Shown: positions 1-8,067 of the stretch, piece after piece
Layout: every line of letters starts with the position of its first letter
Numbering within the stretch: position 1 is the first letter of the stretch
Translations under genes and position numbers: made by a program
Assembly: GCF_000685965.1 (NCBI RefSeq)
Contig: NZ_JMLE01000020.1
Span: 1-64,000, forward strand
Reading direction: 5' to 3'
Source: Arthrobacter sp. UNC362MFTsu5.1
GTDB lineage: Bacteria > Actinomycetota > Actinomycetes > Actinomycetales > Micrococcaceae
Length of the DNA: 64,000 nt
The notes under the pieces: generated by a model
Database searches by the model: none
Seen by the model: the letters and a program-made list of their open reading frames with translations, nothing else
Told to the model about the DNA's origin: nothing

Positions 1-143
<143 letters not shown>

Positions 144-307
144 GTAAAACAAAAACAGACACACCATGCGCCCCCGGGAAAACGGGATACACACAATGCA
201 CAAAATTTGAAACCAGCTGTAAAAACCAGACCATCCACGGGATGGACAATCCAGTCAATTCAACCAATTCAATACAAAAAATTGGTATCAACAAACTTGG
301 CACACTA

Positions 308-319
308 TTGAGTTCTCAA
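308..319 (-). promoter_or_regulatory. rrn leader antitermination-type palindrome
   Basis: TTGAG-AA-CTCAA palindrome inside the rrn leader, followed on the minus strand by TAGTGTG. The same element recurs in actinobacterial rrn leaders, so a processing or antitermination role is inferred from family knowledge. Confidence 0.5.
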
Positions 320-404
320 ACAACAGACACATTCGAATACTTTTCAAACAATTACTTGAATTCCAATGAATTCTTTGTTATCATTTCTTCGCTGCGATGT
401 TTCT

Positions 405-433
405 AGCTTATTTCATTCATTTCCACTTTGCAA
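405..433 (-). promoter_or_regulatory. rrn promoter (-35 TTGCAA, 17 bp, -10 TAAGCT)
   Basis: On the minus strand a TTGCAA hexamer (428-433) is separated by exactly 17 bp from TAAGCT (405-410), which fits the SigA-type TANNNT -10. It lies about 260 bp upstream of the 16S 5' end, and the surrounding A/T-rich tract resembles an UP-element. Further promoters in the same region are possible. Confidence 0.55.
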
Positions 434-575
434 ATCCGGATATTCTTCCGAAGTTCACTTGGTGGAGTGAATCCGCCCAGCAAAATATGAAGCAATTTTT
501 CATTTCTGCGACTTGCGCATAAAGAATTGCTTTTCATTTGAAGGGGGTCTGTCACCACTCAGCGGCGGCGACTCA

Positions 576-628
576 GAAAACAATACACGCTCCTCCCCGG
601 CCCCGCAAATCGGCCGGAAAGGAGCGTG
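576..628 (-). terminator. intrinsic terminator of tyrS
   Basis: Minus-strand hairpin with arms CACGCTCC...GGCC and GGCC...GGAGCGTG (586-628), followed by the T-rich run TATTGTTTTC. It starts 28 nt after the tyrS stop and separates tyrS from the rrn promoter region. Confidence 0.75.
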
Positions 629-655
629 CATTTGACGTCCTGGAAGCTGCCAGCC

Positions 656-1969
656 CTAGGAGGCTGCCACTTCCACGGTTGCCAGGTTCTTCTTCCCGCG
701 GCGCAGGAGCAGGTAGCGTCCGTGCAGAAGTTCACTGCCCGGAATGACCGCTTCAGGATCGGTCACCTTGGTGTTGTTGACATAGGCACCGCCTTCGCCC
801 ACGGTCCGGCGCGCAGCCGATTTGCTGTCCGAGAGCCCGGAGGCCACGAGCAGATCCACGATGCCAAGGCCATCAGCGGCAACACGGGCCGAGGGCAGCT
901 CGGCGGTTGCAGCCGTGAGGGTCCGTTCGTCCAGCGCCGCAAGGTCCCCGCCGCCGAACAGGGCAGCGGAAGCGGCGATGACCTTTTCCGTTGCTTCCAC
1001 GCCGTGGACCAGGGAGGTCACTTCGAACGCAAGCCGGCGCTGGCCTTCGCGGGCAAAGGGGCGTTCCGCGATGGAAACTTCCAGGGCCTCGATCTCGGCA
1101 CGGGTCAGGAACGTGAACACCTTCAATCGAGCGGCGACGTCGGCGTCGGCCGTGTTCAGCCAGAACTGGTAGAACGCGTACGGGCTGCACATCTCCGGAT
1201 CGAGCCAGATGGCGTTACCTTCGCTCTTACCGAATTTGGTGCCGTCCGAATTGGTGATGAGCGGCGTGCCCAGCGCGTGCACGTGCTTGCCCTCAACCTT
1301 GCGGATGAGTTCGGTGCCGCTGGTGAGGTTGCCCCACTGGTCGGAGCCGCCGGTTTCCAGCACGCAACCGTAGTCACGGAAGAGCTGGAGGTAATCCATG
1401 CCCTGCAGGATCTGGTAGCTGAACTCGGTGTAGCTGATGCCTTCATCCGAGCTGAGGCGGGAGGCGACGGCGTCCTTGCGGAGCATGGTGCCGACCCGGA
1501 AGTGCTTTCCGATGTCGCGCAGGAAGTCGATGGCGCTCAAGGGAGCGGTCCAGTCCAGGTTGTTAACCATCCTGGCTGCGTTTTCGCCGTCAAAGCTGAG
1601 GAAGCGGCGGACCTGTGCCTGGAGGTACCCGACCCATTCGGAAACTGTGTCCTTGGTGTTCAAGGTACGTTCCGCCGTCGGGCGCGGGTCACCGATCAGG
1701 CCCGTCGATCCGCCAACCAGGCCCAGCGGCCTGTGGCCGGCGAGCTGGATGCGGCGCATAAGGAGCAGCTGCACGAGGTTGCCCAGGTGCAGGCTGGGAG
1801 CGGTGGGATCGAATCCGCAGTAATAGGTGATCGGGTCCCCGGCGAGCAGCTTTTCCAGTTCCACTTCATCAGTGGACACATGGACCAGGCCGCGCCAGTT
1901 GAGCTCCTGCCAGATGTTGGCAAAGGTCGGATCGTTCTGCTGGGACTCGAGATCATTTAGTTGGGACAC
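656..1969 (-). CDS. tyrS: tyrosine--tRNA ligase
   Basis: Class I aminoacyl-tRNA synthetase that charges tRNA-Tyr in the cytosol. Visible features are the tyrosine/ATP pocket YYCGFDPTAPSLHLGN carrying the HIGH-equivalent HLGN, the KMSKS-equivalent KFGKS, and a C-terminal S4-type RNA-binding domain (SDSKSAARRTVGEGGAYVN). The 437-aa length is normal. I start at GTG 1969 (VSQLNDLES) because a TAACTT -10-like hexamer (1977-1982) lies exactly 7 nt upstream, suggesting a leaderless mRNA. A TTG at 2020 would add 17 residues without an obvious Shine-Dalgarno. The gene lies downstream of helD with a hairpin between them, so it is probably monocistronic. Confidence 0.95.
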   Translation of the reverse strand: MSQLNDLESQQNDPTFANIWQELNWRGLVHVSTDEVELEKLLAGDPITYYCGFDPTAPSLHLGNLVQLLLMRRIQLAGHRPLGLVGGSTGLIGDPRPTAERTLNTKDTVSEWVGYLQAQVRRFLSFDGENAARMVNNLDWTAPLSAIDFLRDIGKHFRVGTMLRKDAVASRLSSDEGISYTEFSYQILQGMDYLQLFRDYGCVLETGGSDQWGNLTSGTELIRKVEGKHVHALGTPLITNSDGTKFGKSEGNAIWLDPEMCSPYAFYQFWLNTADADVAARLKVFTFLTRAEIEALEVSIAERPFAREGQRRLAFEVTSLVHGVEATEKVIAASAALFGGGDLAALDERTLTAATAELPSARVAADGLGIVDLLVASGLSDSKSAARRTVGEGGAYVNNTKVTDPEAVIPGSELLHGRYLLLRRGKKNLATVEVAAS

Positions 1970-2050
1970 GTGATCTAAGTTAGCAGGATTGGCCGGTCCC
2001 CAGCGCTGCGCAGGCGTCAAATGAGCGTTGCGTGACAGTGCCTCCGGACC

Positions 2051-2083
2051 GGCGGGAGGCCGGAATAATCCGGTCCTCCCGCC
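2051..2083 (-). terminator. terminator-like hairpin after helD
   Basis: Perfect 9-bp arms GGCGGGAGG / CCTCCCGCC around a 15-nt loop, which itself contains CCGG...CCGG. It lies in the 150-bp gap between the helD stop and the tyrS start. There is no strong U-tract. Confidence 0.45.
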
Positions 2084-2122
2084 AGCCGAGTTCCAGCCGG
2101 GACCCAGCGGGTACCGCCGCGA

Positions 2123-4351
2123 TCAGCGTTCGATGCCTGCCGGCACCGGAGCGGCGGAGATGAGCCGCAGCCGCTGGGTGGGCCGGGTCATGGCAACGTA
2201 GAGGTCCCCCACCCGTCCGTGTTCGTGGTTGAGCATCATGGACGGCTCGAGCACCACTACGCCGTCGAACTCCAGGCCCTTGGCCTCGCGCGGGCTGATG
2301 ACCACAATGTCCTGCTCGTAGCTGCCGGCACCGGTACCGACCCGGCGGCCGTAGGCGGCGCGCAGCGCGGACGTGGCCTGCGGGAGGAGCTCTCCGTCGG
2401 CAATCACCGCAAGCAGGCCGCCGTCGAGCGCGTCCAGTTCATCCGGAAGGACCTCAACGAGCCGGCTGACGACTGCCCCGTCCTCCACGCGGTCAATGAT
2501 CGGCGACCAGCGTCCCTCCCGGACAGCCTTGGGAGCCGAAATCACCAGTCCGGCGGCAGTGGCCATCCTGGCTGCTGCCTCCGCGATCTGCGACGGCGTG
2601 CGGTAGTTGACGGTGAGTTCCTCGAGCTGCCAGCGGTCGCCGAACATCGGCTCCAGCGCGCTCTGCCAGGACTTGGCCCCGGCCACGGAACTGGTCTGGG
2701 CGATGTCGCCGACAATCGTGAACGACTTCAGCGGGCAGCGCCGGACCAGCAGGCGCCACTGCATCGGCGACAGTTCCTGGGCCTCGTCGACAACGATGTG
2801 CCCGAACGCCCAGGTGCGGTCGCTGGTGGCCCGTTCCGCCGCGGTGAGCCGCGCTTCGCGCTCCTGGTTCTGGTCCACGAGTTCCTCGGCCGTCATCAGG
2901 ACGTCCACCCCGGCGGTTTCCATGTTCACCAGCGTCTGCTTGGCGTTGGCGATGTCCCGGGCGCGGTCGTGCTCCTGCTGGGCCAGGCCACGCCCCGCTG
3001 CGGGATCAAGCTCGCCCAGCAGTTCGGCGGCCTCGTCCAGCAGCGGCACATCGGCCTCGGTCCAGGGACTGTCGGCAGGGCGGGCCAGCAGCGCACGTTC
3101 AGCATCGGTCAGCTGGGGCGTGCAGGCTTCGAGGATGGCCGGCTTGCTGAACAGCTCGGAGATGAGCTTCTCCGGCGTCATCGGCATCCAGCAAAGGTTC
3201 AGCGCGATGCGGACATCGCGGGCTGTGCGGACGTCCTCGGCGAGGTACGAGCGGTCGGCGTTATTGCCGATGCTGCCGGCCTCGACGAGCTCGGTCATCT
3301 GTTCCGTCAGCTCGCGCAGCAGGATCTTCACGAACGTCAGGCGCGCCTCATTGTGCGGCTTGTGGGTGGCGCGGGCCTTCTCCCGGGCCCGGCGCACCTG
3401 GCGCGGGGTCAGGACCAGCTTGCGGCCGTCCACTTCGAGGATCCGGTTCTCGGCCGGAATGCGCTGCCGGTTGGACACCGCATTGGCCACGACCTCGGCC
3501 ATGTCCAGCCGTCCCTTGACGGCCGCGACGTCCGCTTCCTGCTCCGGTACGGCATTGATGCCCGGCATGAGCCGCCCGACGCTCGCCATGACCACACCCG
3601 TCTCGCCGAGTGACGGCAGGACGCGCTCAATGTACTTCATGAAGGACGACGACGGGCCCACAAGGAGCACACCGGCCGTCTTGAGCCGGTCGCGGTGGGT
3701 GTACAGGAGGTACGCGGCACGGTGCAGGGCAACAGCGGTCTTGCCTGTTCCGGGGCCGCCCTGGACGACGACGGCGCCGGAGATGGAGGAGCGGATGATC
3801 CGGTCCTGTTCCGACTGGATGGTGCCCACGATGTCGGACATGCGTCCGGTGCGCTTGGAGTTGAGGGCGGCCAGCAGCGCGCCCTCTCCCTGCAGGGATT
3901 CGTTGTCGGCCAGCATGTCGGCGTCCAGGACGTCGTCTTCAATGGCCTTGACCTCGCGGCCCTGCAGAATCAGGTGGCGGCGGCGGCGCACGCCCTGGCG
4001 GTCGAAGGCAGTGGCCTGGTAGAAGTGCCCGGCTTCGGGCGCGCGCCAGTCAACCATGAGCCGCTGGAGGTCATCAGTCGTCAGGCCGATACGGCCGATG
4101 TACTGCGCCTCCCCCGAGTCCAGGTCAAGGCGGCCAAAAACCAGCCGGTCGTCCACGGCGTCCAACTGCGCCAGGCGGTCCTCATAAAGGGCCGCAAACG
4201 CGTCCCGTTCGGAAACGTTCTGCATTGTTCCCACGGCTCCGGCACGGCGGACCTGGGCTAGCTGAGTGCGCTTTTCCTCGCGCAACTCATCAAGGCGGGC
4301 ATACAGTCCCGCAACATAGTCCCGTTCATGGGCCAAATCAGCGTCGAGCAT
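2123..4351 (-). CDS. helD: HelD-type RNA polymerase-recycling ATPase (UvrD/Rep-like)
   Basis: Superfamily 1 helicase-like ATPase of the HelD/HelR family, which binds RNA polymerase and releases it from nucleic acid or rifamycin rather than unwinding DNA. The N-terminal coiled coil (about residues 1-45) inserts into polymerase channels in solved HelD structures. Walker A GGPGTGKT lies near residue 200, the Walker B/Q region IVVDEAQELSP near 527, and VAMTRPTQRL near the C-terminus. The 742-aa size fits the actinobacterial class. The start has an upstream AGGGGAAAG. I see no rifamycin-associated element upstream, so a housekeeping HelD is more likely than an inducible HelR. Confidence 0.85.
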   Translation of the reverse strand: MLDADLAHERDYVAGLYARLDELREEKRTQLAQVRRAGAVGTMQNVSERDAFAALYEDRLAQLDAVDDRLVFGRLDLDSGEAQYIGRIGLTTDDLQRLMVDWRAPEAGHFYQATAFDRQGVRRRRHLILQGREVKAIEDDVLDADMLADNESLQGEGALLAALNSKRTGRMSDIVGTIQSEQDRIIRSSISGAVVVQGGPGTGKTAVALHRAAYLLYTHRDRLKTAGVLLVGPSSSFMKYIERVLPSLGETGVVMASVGRLMPGINAVPEQEADVAAVKGRLDMAEVVANAVSNRQRIPAENRILEVDGRKLVLTPRQVRRAREKARATHKPHNEARLTFVKILLRELTEQMTELVEAGSIGNNADRSYLAEDVRTARDVRIALNLCWMPMTPEKLISELFSKPAILEACTPQLTDAERALLARPADSPWTEADVPLLDEAAELLGELDPAAGRGLAQQEHDRARDIANAKQTLVNMETAGVDVLMTAEELVDQNQEREARLTAAERATSDRTWAFGHIVVDEAQELSPMQWRLLVRRCPLKSFTIVGDIAQTSSVAGAKSWQSALEPMFGDRWQLEELTVNYRTPSQIAEAAARMATAAGLVISAPKAVREGRWSPIIDRVEDGAVVSRLVEVLPDELDALDGGLLAVIADGELLPQATSALRAAYGRRVGTGAGSYEQDIVVISPREAKGLEFDGVVVLEPSMMLNHEHGRVGDLYVAMTRPTQRLRLISAAPVPAGIER

Positions 4352-4473
4352 CGAGACTTTCCCCTATCGCAAAAGACAGACCGTCCATTCTACAACCATT
4401 TTGTTGAACGCGCCTGAAACAATTCAGTTCCCCGGGTTTCCGCTCCCCGCATCGGCCGCCGGGTCCACACCCG

Positions 4474-4515
4474 CGCCGGTTCACCGGCGCCGGTTCAACG
4501 GCCCGGTTTCAACGG
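4474..4515. repeat. 14-bp tandem repeat x3 between apt and helD
   Basis: Three head-to-tail units: CGCCGGTTCACCGG, CGCCGGTTCAACGG, CCCGGTTTCAACGG. They lie in the 180-bp gap after the apt stop. Each unit contains CCGG, so the array can also form short hairpins and may end apt transcription. Confidence 0.6.
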
Positions 4516-4531
4516 CCCGGCGGGGCCGACG

Positions 4532-5089
4532 CTAAATCCGGATGAGCGAGCGGACGCGGTGGCCGCTCAGGGCCGAACGGCCGCGAAGCTCGCCGAGTTC
4601 CATGACCACGCCCACTCCGGCAACGTGCACTCCGCAGCGCTCAAAGAGCCGCGTCGCGGCCCCGAGCGTGCCGCCCGTGGCAAGGACGTCGTCGAGAATC
4701 AGCACCCGGCTTCCGGCCGGCAGGTCGGTGGTGTGCAGTTCCAGCGTTGCGCTGCCGTACTCCAGCGCGTAGTCCTCCGAGATCACCTTGCGGGGGAGCT
4801 TGCCGGCTTTGCGTACGGTAATCACGCCGGTGTTGGTGGCGTAGGCAGCAGCGGCCGCCAGGAGGAAGCCACGGGCCTCCACTCCGGCAACGGCGTCGAA
4901 CTGGCCCTTAAACGGCTCCACGAGGGCGTCCACGACGGCGTGGAAGGCGGCACCGTTGGCGAAGACCGGAGTCAGGTCCTTGAAAATGATTCCGGGTTTG
5001 GGGTAGTCCGGCACCGTCGCGCAGAGGCTGTTGATCAGCTGGTCCACGGGAACGTTTCGTCTGGCCTGGCCCGGCTCGCTTAGATTCAC
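4532..5089 (-). CDS. apt: adenine phosphoribosyltransferase
   Basis: Purine salvage: adenine + PRPP gives AMP + PPi. The 185-aa type I phosphoribosyltransferase shows the PRPP loop VLILDDVLATGGT (about residues 130-142), the Apt hallmark DYPKPGIIFKDLTP and the substrate loop VEARGFLLAAA. Start GTG 5089 (MNLSEPGQ) is preceded by TAGGGT (5096-5101) with 6 nt between, a likely leaderless promoter; there is no Shine-Dalgarno. It lies 31 nt beyond the stop of the glycosylase gene on the same strand. Confidence 0.95.
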   Translation of the reverse strand: MNLSEPGQARRNVPVDQLINSLCATVPDYPKPGIIFKDLTPVFANGAAFHAVVDALVEPFKGQFDAVAGVEARGFLLAAAAAYATNTGVITVRKAGKLPRKVISEDYALEYGSATLELHTTDLPAGSRVLILDDVLATGGTLGAATRLFERCGVHVAGVGVVMELGELRGRSALSGHRVRSLIRI

Positions 5090-5120
5090 GCATCCACCCT
5101 ATGCCGGTGGAGGCCATTCT

Positions 5121-5798
5121 TCACGATCCGGGCGCGGCCTCGGGGCGGTCCGGGCGCACTTTCGCTGCCTTGTAGCGCGAGACGGTGGGATCGCCGGTCA
5201 GCCAGAACCGCCACGGATACGCATGGCTGCCGCCAGCACCCGAAACCCCCACGCGCGGCCCGGTGCTGATGTCGCGTGCCCGTGCCACCGGCAGTTCCAG
5301 CCTGAACGGTTCACCGAGGGCGTCCCGCCCGCTGTCCGCCGTCGTCAGTCCCAGTGCCGTGGCGAGCCGGGCCGGGCCGCTGGCCAGGTCTTTGGAGGAC
5401 TTCGACGTCGGCCGCCTGGCCCGGGCAAGCTCCTCGCCGCCCACTATTTCCCCGCCCCGCAGCAGCAGTGCCGACGCCGTTCCGGGCGGTCCGCAAACAA
5501 TGTTGGCGCAATAGTGCATGCCGTAGGTGAAGTAGACGTAGAGGTGCCCGGCGGGGCCGAACATGGGTTTGTTGCGGCCGGTCTGTCCGCGGAAGGTGTG
5601 GGAACCGGGGTCCGGGTGCGGGGAGTCATGGGGGCCCAGATAGGCCTCCACCTCGGTGATCCGTACGGAAACCGCACCCTCCGGGCTGTTATGGGTGAGT
5701 ACAGCGCCAAGCACCAGGGGCGCCACGTGCCGGGCGTCCCCGGACAGCACCTGCCGCACGGCGTGTTCGTGTCCGGGGCGCGGCGGCCTGCTGCTCAT
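5121..5798 (-). CDS. DNA-3-methyladenine glycosylase, AAG/MPG family
   Basis: Monofunctional base-excision glycosylase that removes 3-methyladenine and related alkylated or deaminated purines. Family blocks are ITEVEAYLGPHDSPHPD (with the water-activating Glu), SHTFRGQTGRNKPMFGPAG, YVYFTYGMHYCANIV and GPARLATALG. Its 225 aa is usual for the bacterial family. Start ATG 5798 has TAAAGT at 5805-5810, 6 nt upstream (leaderless-type). It is divergent from the Ada/AlkA fusion at 5906, with a 107-bp shared control region, and forms part of a three-gene alkylation-repair island. Confidence 0.92.
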   Translation of the reverse strand: MSSRPPRPGHEHAVRQVLSGDARHVAPLVLGAVLTHNSPEGAVSVRITEVEAYLGPHDSPHPDPGSHTFRGQTGRNKPMFGPAGHLYVYFTYGMHYCANIVCGPPGTASALLLRGGEIVGGEELARARRPTSKSSKDLASGPARLATALGLTTADSGRDALGEPFRLELPVARARDISTGPRVGVSGAGGSHAYPWRFWLTGDPTVSRYKAAKVRPDRPEAAPGS

Positions 5799-5824
5799 GC
5801 ACTGACTTTAACAAAGCCTTTGAC

Positions 5825-5832
5825 AAAGCGCC
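5825..5832 (+). promoter_or_regulatory. Ada-box-like octamer between the divergent repair genes
   Basis: AAAGCGCC matches 7 of 8 bases of the E. coli Ada box AAAGCGCA, and a second ACAAAGC lies about 12 bp to the left. It sits between divergent alkylation-repair genes, one of which carries an Ada metal-binding domain. An 8-bp match alone could be chance. Confidence 0.25.
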
Positions 5833-5905
5833 GCCGCACCAGGGCCTCCACGGCCGTGTCCGATTTCCGCTAGCCCCCGCTGCGGGGACCTGACAGGATG
5901 GAGCC

Positions 5906-7456
5906 ATGGACTTCTGGCAGCGCTACCGGGCAATCGACGCCCGCGACACCCGTTTCGACGGGCAGTTCTACACCGCTGTCCGGACAACCGGCATCTATTG
6001 CCGGCCCTCCTGCCCGGCCAGGACGCCGAAGGCGGAGAACGTCACGTTCTACGAAACCTCCGCTGCGGCCCACGATGCCGGGTACCGGGCGTGCAAGCGG
6101 TGCCTGCCGGAAGCCGTTCCGGGCACGCCGGCGTGGAACATCCGCTCCGACATTGCGGGGCGGGCGATGCGGCTCATCAACGACGGCGTGATCAACCGCG
6201 ACGGCGTGGAGGGGCTCGCCTCGCGGCTCGGCTACTCGTCCCGGCAGCTCAACCGGATCCTCAGCCACGAACTGGGCGCCGGTCCCCTGTCGCTGGCGCG
6301 GGCCAGCAGGGCCCAGACCGCCCGGACGCTTCTGGTATCCACGCAGATGAAGCTCGCCGATGTCGCGTTCGCAGCGGGGTTCAGCAGCGTCCGCCAGTTC
6401 AATGAAACCATCGGCGAGGTCTTCGCCATGACGCCGACGGCACTCCGGGGCACGGCACTCCGGGGCAGCGCACTCCGGGGGACCGCCCACCGGGCGCCCG
6501 CCGCGACCACGGCGCTGACACTGAACCTGCCCTACCGTGAACCGTTCGACCCAGGCGTTTTCGATTTCCTTGCCGTCCGGGCCATTCCCGGGATTGAGGC
6601 CGGCACCGCATCCTCTTACGCCAGGACCCTGCGGCTCCCGCACGCTGACGCCCGCTTTGGCGTGACGTACGACGCCGGCGCCCCGGGGCGGCCACTCGTC
6701 CTCACCATTGGTGCGGTGGACCTCCGGGACCTGCCGTCACTGCTGAGCCGGGTCCGCCGCCTCCTGGATCTCGACGCCGACCCTGTGGCCATCGACGGCG
6801 CACTGGCCGCGGATCCGCGGCTGGCCCCTGCCGTCAAGACCTTCCCGGGCATGCGGATGCCCGGGGCCGTGGATCCGCAGGAATTGCTGATCCGGGCCAT
6901 GATCGGCCAGCAGATCACTGTCGCGGCTGCCCGGACCGCCCTCACCCAGCTGTCTGCCTGCGGGAGCGAGAGCCTGGCGCCCGCGGACGGACTGCACCGG
7001 CTCTTTCCCACAGCTGCCCAGATTGCCGACCCGGGTTTCGGCCTGCTGCGTGGACCCCAACGGCGGATCGATTCCGTGCGGGCCGCAGCCAGTGCCATGG
7101 CCGCCGGTGACCTTGACTTCGGCTACGGGGACGACCTCGCCGGCCTGCAATCAAAGCTCCTTCCACTGCCCGGCGTAGGGCCCTGGACCGTGGGCTACGT
7201 CGCCATGCGCGTGATTGGTGCGCCGGACGTGTTCCTGGCCAATGACGCGGCTGTCCGCAACGGCATCCTCGCCCTCAGCGCCGGCAACCCGGCGGGCGCC
7301 GGCACACCGGACTTCACCGAAGTGAGCCCCTGGCGTTCATATGCCACCATGCACCTTTGGCGGGCGGCCGCCATCAGCCCGAAGCCCAGGCGGGCCCGGC
7401 AGGCGTCGGCGCCGTCAGCTGTCCGCCGTACCGCAGATTTAACCCTGAAGAGTTAA
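5906..7456 (+). CDS. alkA: Ada/AraC-type regulator fused to AlkA 3-methyladenine glycosylase
   Basis: Three-part alkylation-damage protein of 516 aa. The N-terminal Ada metal-binding domain has Zn ligands Cys32, Cys36, Cys63 and Cys66; Cys32 corresponds to the methylphosphotriester acceptor of E. coli Ada. An AraC-type HTH follows at about 80-175 (VEGLASRLGYSSRQLNRIL). The AlkA N-domain and HhH-GPD glycosylase fold carry LPGVGPWTVGYVAMR and the catalytic Asp447 in LANDAAVRN. ATG 5906 has GGAG nearby. It is followed by ogt 56 nt downstream on the same strand. Likely autoregulated by methylation as in adaptive-response systems, an inference. A Gly/Arg/Ala linker at about 179-193 is made of a tandem repeat. 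Confidence 0.93.
   Translation: MDFWQRYRAIDARDTRFDGQFYTAVRTTGIYCRPSCPARTPKAENVTFYETSAAAHDAGYRACKRCLPEAVPGTPAWNIRSDIAGRAMRLINDGVINRDGVEGLASRLGYSSRQLNRILSHELGAGPLSLARASRAQTARTLLVSTQMKLADVAFAAGFSSVRQFNETIGEVFAMTPTALRGTALRGSALRGTAHRAPAATTALTLNLPYREPFDPGVFDFLAVRAIPGIEAGTASSYARTLRLPHADARFGVTYDAGAPGRPLVLTIGAVDLRDLPSLLSRVRRLLDLDADPVAIDGALAADPRLAPAVKTFPGMRMPGAVDPQELLIRAMIGQQITVAAARTALTQLSACGSESLAPADGLHRLFPTAAQIADPGFGLLRGPQRRIDSVRAAASAMAAGDLDFGYGDDLAGLQSKLLPLPGVGPWTVGYVAMRVIGAPDVFLANDAAVRNGILALSAGNPAGAGTPDFTEVSPWRSYATMHLWRAAAISPKPRRARQASAPSAVRRTADLTLKS
6440..6484 (+). repeat. 15-bp tandem repeat x3 encoding the HTH-AlkA linker
   Basis: Three units of GCACTCCGGGGCACG with minor changes encode ALRGT-ALRGS-ALRGT between the AraC HTH and the AlkA domain. 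The period is a multiple of three, so copy-number change would keep the frame. Confidence 0.75.
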
Positions 7457-7512
7457 GCCGCCGATTCAGCCCCGAAGTTCAAACCGAAGATTTAACCCAG
7501 GAAAGTGAAGAA

Positions 7513-8007
7513 ATGAAAGCCGAACTTCTGACCATATCCACTCCGGACGGTCCGTTCACGATCATTGCCCGCGACGGTGCCGTCCTGGCCTCCGGCTGGA
7601 CTGCCGAGACTGCGGAGCTGACCGGACAGATCCATCCCGAACTGCTGCCGGATGAATTCGTCGCCGTCACGGACCTGGGCGAAATCTCCGACGCCGTCAA
7701 GGCTTTCTACGACGGCGATCCGGCACCGGCCATGCGGGTGCCCGTCCTGCAGAAATCGGGGCCGTTCCGCAGCCATGCCTGGGACGTCCTCCGCACGGTG
7801 AGCCCGGGACGGCCTGTCACCTACACCGAATACGCGGAGCTGTCCGGAAACCCCCGGGCCGTCCGGGCTGCGGCGAGTGCCTGCGCGTTCAACGCGGCCG
7901 CCCTCTTCGTGCCGTGCCACCGCGTGGTACGCACAGATGGAACGCTGGGCGGATTCAGGTGGGGACTCGCTGTTAAGGAAAGCCTGCTGGGACGCGAAAA
8001 GGGCTGA
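7513..8007 (+). CDS. ogt: methylated-DNA--protein-cysteine methyltransferase
   Basis: Suicide repair protein that transfers the methyl group from O6-methylguanine to its own cysteine. The active-site motif is PCHRVV with acceptor Cys135; GNPRAVRAAASACAFN precedes it and provides the helix and Asn hinge. Start ATG 7513 has AGGAAAGTGAAG upstream; the same frame is open back to 7357 but that part overlaps alkA and is not conserved-looking. At 164 aa it is a lone Ogt domain, complementing the upstream protein, which has Ada N-domain and AlkA parts but no Ogt domain. Together the two cover the functions of Ada plus AlkA. Confidence 0.93.
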   Translation: MKAELLTISTPDGPFTIIARDGAVLASGWTAETAELTGQIHPELLPDEFVAVTDLGEISDAVKAFYDGDPAPAMRVPVLQKSGPFRSHAWDVLRTVSPGRPVTYTEYAELSGNPRAVRAAASACAFNAAALFVPCHRVVRTDGTLGGFRWGLAVKESLLGREKG

Positions 8008-8067
8008 CGGGACCGGTGGCGGCGGCCGGGGGGCCAACCTGTCGGCCGGCCCTACTTGGTGCTCGGC

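Larger units (their letters stand above)
144..575 (-). promoter_or_regulatory. rRNA operon leader and promoter region
   Basis: This stretch of about 430 bp between tyrS and 16S has no credible gene and is far more AT-rich than its surroundings. It holds the rrn promoter (405-433) and, downstream of it, a long leader. The leader includes the motif TTGAGAACTCAATAGTGTG (minus strand, around 301-319), a hallmark of actinobacterial rrn leaders, as expected for antitermination and RNase III processing. Short ORF calls here are shadows. Confidence 0.75.

Noticed and set aside
626..1960. 444-codon plus-strand open frame opposite tyrS, and similar ones opposite helD, argG, argD, argJ, pheT and hflX
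   Set aside because: Shadows of conserved minus-strand genes with skewed composition.
4352..4420. Rifamycin-associated element upstream of helD
   Set aside because: I looked for the GGGCTTGC-NN-GCAAGCCC-type palindrome and found none.
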